This document shows, one piece after another, positions 40,270 through 44,391 of a stretch of 44,391 nucleotides of DNA (its first letter is position 1; each line of letters starts with the position of its first letter). Source of the DNA: Aureococcus anophagefferens (taxonomy: Eukaryota > Sar > Pelagophyceae > Pelagomonadales > Pelagomonadaceae). The notes below the pieces were generated by a model. The model did not search any database and was not told where the DNA came from. It saw only the letters and a list, made by a program, of their open reading frames with translations. The stretch covers positions 880,088-924,478 of the forward strand of contig NW_008705576.1 of NCBI RefSeq assembly GCF_000186865.1, given 5' to 3'. The translations under genes and the position numbers were made by a program.

Positions 40270-40336
40270 GTGAGTTCCTCTAATGAGTGTCCCTCAAGTT
40301 GTCCCTCGCCGCTCCTGCGCCGTGCTCAACTGGCAG
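40266..40336 (+). other. Possible 71-nt intron (GT-AG)
   Basis: The donor ATTAG|GTGAGTGAG is a near-perfect consensus, and the acceptor CAACTGGCAG|T is 71 nt away. Splicing turns the stop at 40267-40269 into an open frame continuing FVRQNAKQFGIPRIPEQLP for about 35 residues before the frame loses coding character. Supported by sequence only. Confidence 0.45.
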
Positions 40337-40443
40337 TTTCGTGCGTCAGAACGCGAAACAATTCGGGATACCACGTATTCCCGAGCAGCTGCCCCGTGCA
40401 CGACCCGAGCTCTTATCGCGGATCGTCGAGCCTCGCCGTCAGT

Positions 40444-41043
40444 ATGCTCTCGTCGCTGCTGCAGCAGCCCGCGCCGCCGGCGGCCAGCGAGCCCGACGCC
40501 GTGTCTCCGGCGACGCTCATGAAGGAGAACGGCAGGAGTCGCAGCGCGTCGTCGTGGCGCGAGGCGGACCTGAGCCCCATCGCCGTCATCCACGAGCTCA
40601 TGCACGGCGCCCACTGCCGCCACGCGTCCTCCGTGCAGCGCCTGGGCGCGAAGCCCATCCTGCACACGTCGAGCGAGAGCCTGGCGGACTTCGCGGACCA
40701 CGTCGACTTCGAGCTGGCCGACGGCACGATGGATTACTGGTCGGGCTGCCCGCACTTCGCGGAGGGCGGCGCGCCGGCGTCGCCCCGATGCACCTTCGTG
40801 CCGGGGTCGCCCCGCTGCGCCGGGTCGCCCCGCACGCCGGGCTCCTTCGCGCGGCGGCGCTGCGGCGACCGCGCGGCGCCGCGGACGGGCCCGGCGACGC
40901 CGCAGCGGGGCTGCCCGCCGGCGGCGCCGCGGCCGCCGTCGCCGGGCCACGGCGTGCGGCCGCCGTCGCCGGGCCACGGCATGTTCTTCTCCTTTGACGA
41001 CGGGGACGCGACGCCGCGCCTCCCCGTCTTCGGGGCCGCGTGA
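40444..41043 (+). CDS. Short protein of unknown function with Pro-rich repeats
   Basis: A 199-residue frame from the ATG at 40444. Residues about 30-100 look ordered and well conserved in composition (SSWREADLSPIAVIHELMHG, HTSSESLADFADHVDFELAD). The rest is Pro/Arg-rich with repeats such as PPSPGHG (twice) and SPRC/SPRT. No family recognised. It could be the last exon of the membrane protein gene upstream rather than a separate gene, since a donor and acceptor lie between them but end in another frame. Confidence 0.45.
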   Translation: MLSSLLQQPAPPAASEPDAVSPATLMKENGRSRSASSWREADLSPIAVIHELMHGAHCRHASSVQRLGAKPILHTSSESLADFADHVDFELADGTMDYWSGCPHFAEGGAPASPRCTFVPGSPRCAGSPRTPGSFARRRCGDRAAPRTGPATPQRGCPPAAPRPPSPGHGVRPPSPGHGMFFSFDDGDATPRLPVFGAA

Positions 41044-41210
41044 CGACGCCGCCGGCTCCCGGCGACCCGGCGCCCGCGCCGCTCGCCGTCGGACCCCGCC
41101 ACAGAACGCACGCGACATCCGCGATCTCTTTAACACCACTTTCTAGCTCGTTTTGACGATGACACTAGCGAGAAGACCGCGACCTCTGAAACACAAAATG
41201 TTACGCAGAG

Positions 41211-42047
41211 CTACTGGGCCGCGGCGACGCACGTCGCCTCGTGCGCGGCGACCGCGTCGAAGCCGCCGCGGAAGCCGCAGCCGCGCTCGCACTCGTACTC
41301 GACCTCGCGCGCCTGCCGCAGGGCGCGCTTCTCGGCGATGAGCTCGAGGCCGAGCTCGAGCTTGTTGAAGAACCACGCCGTCAGCGCGAGGCGGTCCGCG
41401 CGCGACGGTAGGACCGCGTGCTCGAGCGCCGACCGGAAGACGAGGAGGCGGTCGTGCCGCGGCGCGAGGTCCCGGTGCGGCCCGGCGTCGTCGCGGGCGC
41501 CGCCGACGTAGGCCTCGGCGCAGCTGTCCGGCCAGATCCGCAGCTCGCCGCCGTCGGCCGCCGTCCAGGCCGGGTTCAGGTAGTAGATCGCCGTGAGCTT
41601 GCGCCCGGACGGCCGGCGCGGCGCGCTGTCGCGGTGGCGCACGTAGCCCGCGGACCCGGCGACGTACTGGGCCGTCATGAAGGAGCTGCTGTCCATCTTG
41701 AGCGCGAGCGCCGCCTCGAGCTTCGCCCGCAGCGCGTCCATCGCGGCCCGGTGCGCGGCGACGGCGGCGTCGTCGCTCTTCTTGAGCCAGGCGATCACGT
41801 CGTCGCGCCGCTTGCCGTCGACGGTCATCTTCGTCCCCTCGGCGATCGTCGACGCCGTCTTGTCCACGGCGAGGCACGACGACCGCAGCGCCGCCGCGTG
41901 GGCGTCGCCGAGGGCGCCGTCGACGACGGCGAAGCCGTCGCTGCGGATTTGTCGCGCGATGCCCTCGACGACGGCGTCGCTCAGGTCGATCGTGGTCGGC
42001 TCCGCCGCGAGGTCGACGGCGGCGACAGCTTCGTTTAGCGCTGCCAT
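41211..42047 (-). CDS. 2-oxoglutarate/Fe(II) oxygenase of the prolyl-4-hydroxylase (EGLN/PHD-like) type with zinc finger
   Basis: 278 residues from the ATG at 42047. The double-stranded beta-helix motifs are clear: YVRHRDSAP (HxD iron ligands near 136), KLTAIYYLNPAWTAADGGELRIWP, DRLLVFRSALEHAV (distal His near 207) and RLALTAWFF with the Arg that binds 2-oxoglutarate. This arrangement is closest to EGLN/PHD-type prolyl hydroxylases, which act as oxygen sensors or modify ribosomal or Skp1 prolines; the target is unknown. The C-terminal CERGCGFRGGFDAVAAHEATC (C-x3-C-x12-H-x4-C) looks like an extra zinc-binding motif. The start is 67 bp from the divergent hydrolase gene. Confidence 0.8.
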   Translation of the reverse strand: MAALNEAVAAVDLAAEPTTIDLSDAVVEGIARQIRSDGFAVVDGALGDAHAAALRSSCLAVDKTASTIAEGTKMTVDGKRRDDVIAWLKKSDDAAVAAHRAAMDALRAKLEAALALKMDSSSFMTAQYVAGSAGYVRHRDSAPRRPSGRKLTAIYYLNPAWTAADGGELRIWPDSCAEAYVGGARDDAGPHRDLAPRHDRLLVFRSALEHAVLPSRADRLALTAWFFNKLELGLELIAEKRALRQAREVEYECERGCGFRGGFDAVAAHEATCVAAAQ

Positions 42048-42114
42048 GTTTTGCCACAAGCGCTTTATTGAACCTTATGCTGAACATTACATGTATTTCA
42101 TGAGGGCTGCCCAT
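42048..42114. promoter_or_regulatory. 67-bp divergent promoter region
   Basis: This very short spacer between two divergent start codons must contribute to both promoters. It is AT-richer than its surroundings, with ATTGAACCTTATGCTGAAC near the centre. Two further in-frame ATGs (42091, 42100) could lengthen the hydrolase and shrink it more. Confidence 0.4.
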
Positions 42115-43017
42115 ATGGCCCGGTTGTTCGTCGCCTGTCTCGCCGTCGCGCACGCGCTCTACGACGTCAGGACGACCTTCGGGGTCACCTACGCGCGGGG
42201 CCTGACGAACTGCACGAACGGCACGGACTGCCTCGCGTCGCGGGGCCTCACGCTGGACCTCTACGAGCCCGTCGGCGCCCCGGGCCTGAAGCCCCTCCTC
42301 GTCGTCATCCACGGCGGCTCCTACTGCATCTTGGACTCCAACGAGACCGGCGAGGTGGCCCAGGCGCGGTACTTCGCCGCGCGGGGCTACGTCGCCGCGT
42401 CGATCAACTACCGGCTCTCCGGCGACCGGGGCAACTACCCCGCGGGCGCGGGCGCCTTCGAGCCCCTCTTCAACGCGTCGTCGTGGTACGGCAACAACTA
42501 CGACCACATGTACCCCGCGGTGCGCGACGCCAAGGCCGCGATCCGCTACCTCCGGAGCGCCGCGGCCGACCTCGGCGTCGACGGCGCCCGCGTCGCGGCG
42601 TCGGGCTCGTCCGCGGGCGCGACGTCCGTCATGGCCCTCGTCGCGGCGGACGAGGCCGACTTCAAGGACGAGGAGGCCGACGACCCGACGCTCGCGTCGA
42701 CGCACGTGGGCGAGTCGTCGAAGATCGCCGCGGCGCTCTCGCAGTGGGGCGCGGCCTACGGCGCCGAGGTCCTCGAGTGGCTCGACGGCCGGCCGCGCGT
42801 CGCCGCGACGTCGCCGCCGCTCCTCGCCTTCGCGGGGACGAACGACACGGTCATCGTGCCCGCGAACTCGGAGTGGCTCTGCGCGCGCTACGCCGCCGTC
42901 GGCGCGACGTGCGCGCTCCGCCTCCTCGCCGGCGCGGGCCACGGCGCGTGGAACGCGACCGTCGGCGGGCGGTCGCAGAACGACCTCGCGTTCGACTTCT
43001 TTTCCAAGCATCTCTAA
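42115..43017 (+). CDS. Secreted alpha/beta-hydrolase (carboxylesterase/lipase-like)
   Basis: 300 residues from the ATG at 42115, chosen because it opens a signal peptide (MARLFVACLAVAHALYD). The oxyanion-hole motif VIHGGSYC lies near 65. The nucleophile elbow is G164-S165-S166-A167-G168. A likely acid is D244 in AGTNDTVI, and a likely base is H276 in GAGHGAWN. This is the esterase/lipase fold of the hormone-sensitive-lipase or BD-FAE type, which hydrolyses small esters. Several N-x-S/T sites (NCTNGT, NASSW, NDT, NATV) suit a secreted glycoprotein. It ends 6 nt before the convergent PUB-like gene's stop. Confidence 0.8.
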   Translation: MARLFVACLAVAHALYDVRTTFGVTYARGLTNCTNGTDCLASRGLTLDLYEPVGAPGLKPLLVVIHGGSYCILDSNETGEVAQARYFAARGYVAASINYRLSGDRGNYPAGAGAFEPLFNASSWYGNNYDHMYPAVRDAKAAIRYLRSAAADLGVDGARVAASGSSAGATSVMALVAADEADFKDEEADDPTLASTHVGESSKIAAALSQWGAAYGAEVLEWLDGRPRVAATSPPLLAFAGTNDTVIVPANSEWLCARYAAVGATCALRLLAGAGHGAWNATVGGRSQNDLAFDFFSKHL

Positions 43018-43023
43018 AAAATA

Positions 43024-43488
43024 TTACTCTTGGAGATTCGCCCGCTCCTCGGCGACGAGGTTCCGCGCGAGCGCGAGGAGCGCGAGGGCCCCCGGCGTGT
43101 CAAGAGTCCGCGGCGCGTCGTCGAGGACGTAGAACGCCGCGGGCGGCGCGCCGCCGACGCGCTCGCGGAACCCGACCGCGCGCAGCGGCGCGAGGAGCGC
43201 GTCCCCCCCGGGCAGCGCGCGCCGGAGCTTGTCCAAACGCAGCCGCCGCGGGTTCCGGAGCCCGTCGACGGCGTCGGGGTAGTCCAAAACGTTGTCCACG
43301 ACGCTTCGGTAGACCTCGACGCGCCGCGCGTGCGCCGCGGCGTCGCCGCGCGAGGCGGCGAAGGCGGCCTCGAAGGCGCTCTCGACGCGTCGCAGGATGC
43401 GGCTCTCCTCGAGCTGCTCCTCGGCCGTCTGCGCGCGCGAGCGCTTCGGCGGCTTGCGGATGATTGGCGCGGGGAGCAAGGCGCTCAT
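43024..43488 (-). CDS. PUB-domain-like protein
   Basis: 154 residues from the ATG at 43488; the frame is open to 43536 without an ATG. Residues about 60-150 match the PUB (PUG) pattern: VVDNVLDYPDAVDGLRNPRRLRL, LRRALPGGDALLAPLRAVGFRE and FYVLDDA. PUB domains bind the C-terminus of the p97/Cdc48 ATPase, linking peptide N-glycanase or UBX-type cofactors to protein quality control. There is no catalytic domain here, so this would be a stand-alone adaptor or a gene truncated at its 5' end. Confidence 0.6.
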   Translation of the reverse strand: MSALLPAPIIRKPPKRSRAQTAEEQLEESRILRRVESAFEAAFAASRGDAAAHARRVEVYRSVVDNVLDYPDAVDGLRNPRRLRLDKLRRALPGGDALLAPLRAVGFRERVGGAPPAAFYVLDDAPRTLDTPGALALLALARNLVAEERANLQE

Positions 43489-44180
43489 GGGTCGCTCGTA
43501 CTCGTCTTTCGTCGGATGCGAGGGCCTGCCTAACAATTGCTATCTGTCATCGTTCCCTTGCGCAAAATGCCCAGCTCATCCACTGCTGAATCGGCGTGCG
43601 GTCGCCTCGCCACTTGGCCTCGGCAGCGACCAGTGCGCCCACGCGCGCGTGCCCACGGGCCGCGCAGCGATTGATCCCGCGGTCTAGGTCGTATGGGAGG
43701 GCCGCGCGCGACCTTCCGGCGCTCGTAGAGCCGACTGCGCGCGCGCGCACGGCGGTCGAAAAAGTGCCGGAATTGGGCGATCCAGCCGTGCTCCGGCGCA
43801 TCGAGGAACTCTCAAACGCGACCACCACTCAAAGCTTCCTATCATGATGCTACACGATGGTGCTGCGCAGTTTTTGATGTTTCGTCGAAATTCCGGCCGC
43901 TCGCGAATGTCCGCCGGGCGCCGAAACGCTTCGACCGAAAACGCGAGCCGCGGTGCGCCTGTGGGCGCTGGCGGCGGGCTGGCTGTCGTCGAAGGCGTAG
44001 ACCATATGTGACGAGCGGGCGAAGGCGTCGGAGTCGCCCCGGGTTGCGAAATCGGCGTGCGAGAGGTTGTTCTGGTCAAAAGTGGCCTCAAATAGCCCGA
44101 AAACGAATGATTTCGGCGCCAAGCGCAGCGTTTCACGTCGACCGATCACCGTCGCTGTGTTCCGTCGGGCGGTTCGACAT
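43489..44180. other. Intergenic or unresolved region
   Basis: No gene that I can support. A minus-strand open frame from about 44149 to 43850 reads plausibly (LRLAPKSFVFGLFEATFDQN, RSSHMVYAFDDSQ) but begins without an ATG and matches nothing I know. The sequence is less GC-rich than the genes around it. Confidence 0.35.
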
Positions 44181-44391
44181 CATAGAGCTCCTGCACGGCG
44201 ATCTACACCGTCTCCGACGCCCACAAGGTGCCCGACACTCGCCGAAAGCGTCTCGGCCGAGAAGCGGCGAATGGTCTCCGCGGCCTGTTTCGACCGCGTC
44301 CGGGCCTCGGTCGAGGTTTGTGCGACCTGCCCGTCCGTCGACGGTCCCGACCGCAGCCGCGGGCGGCTGGATCGCCGCAGAGAGCGCCTTG
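44181..44391 (-). CDS. Possible 3' end of a gene running off the window
   Basis: A minus-strand frame, open from the window edge to the stop at 44181-44183, reads DGQVAQTSTEARTRSKQAAE, TIRRFSAETLSASVGHLVG and ends DRRAGAL. Helical, GC3-rich and coding-like, but short. The opposite strand also has open frames here, so strand and reality are uncertain. Confidence 0.3.

Noticed and set aside
43850..44149. 99-codon minus-strand open frame
   Set aside because: No ATG, no recognisable domain and no supporting neighbour; could be an exon but cannot be supported.
1..44391. CRISPR arrays, bacterial operons, tRNA or rRNA genes
   Set aside because: No regularly spaced repeats, no ribosome-binding-site spacing and no recognisable cloverleaf or rRNA sequence; the gene content is nuclear eukaryotic.

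Overview
This is a GC-rich nuclear window from a eukaryotic alga. It has long single-exon genes on both strands, a few spliceosomal introns, and eukaryote-only domain families (kinesin, ABCC transporter, MYND/RING/Sel1, DDT/WHIM, villin headpiece, IQ and EF-hand proteins). Four introns of about 200 nt share one internal sequence, have terminal inverted repeats (TIRs), and mostly lie between 8-bp target-site duplications (TSDs). These are introner elements, non-autonomous DNA transposons that become introns, known from the pelagophyte Aureococcus anophagefferens and from Micromonas. With the extreme GC bias, this points to Aureococcus or a close pelagophyte. That assignment is an inference.

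Layout. 1-881: a 59-bp direct repeat pair around a decayed coding-like stretch. 882-7853: a zinc-ribbon protein, a secreted glycosyltransferase-like protein, a TPR/villin-headpiece protein and a coiled-coil protein. 8051-15774: one giant LRR-IQ-coiled coil-MABP-EF-hand gene with two introners. 15846-21106: an F-box-like gene and three tandem MYND/RING/Sel1 paralogs, each followed by a membrane-segment-coding tail. 21297-24951: a carotenoid-cleavage-dioxygenase-type enzyme and an SLC10A7-type carrier. 25160-28648: a DDT/WHIM chromatin-remodelling accessory protein with an introner. 29273-32462: a kinesin with a C-terminal SAP domain, interrupted by an N gap. 32490-33713: a glyoxalase-fold/zinc-finger fusion. 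33959-38428: an ABCC transporter with an introner. 38250-41043: an unknown membrane protein and a short Pro-rich protein. 41211-43488: a prolyl-hydroxylase-like oxygenase, an alpha/beta hydrolase and a PUB-like protein. 43489-44391: poorly resolved.

The main signal is how the introners are spliced. In every copy the intron that exactly restores the host reading frame starts at the first base of the upstream 8-bp flank and ends at the CAG that closes the element. In three of four copies the donor is GC, supplied by the duplicated host DNA. One copy lies antisense to the others and still works as an intron, because both inverted-repeat ends read as a CAG acceptor.

Several genes carry single-base frame breaks (2958-2962, about 5270, about 39170, about 39945) and one in-frame stop (30719). 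Draft assembly errors are the simplest explanation.
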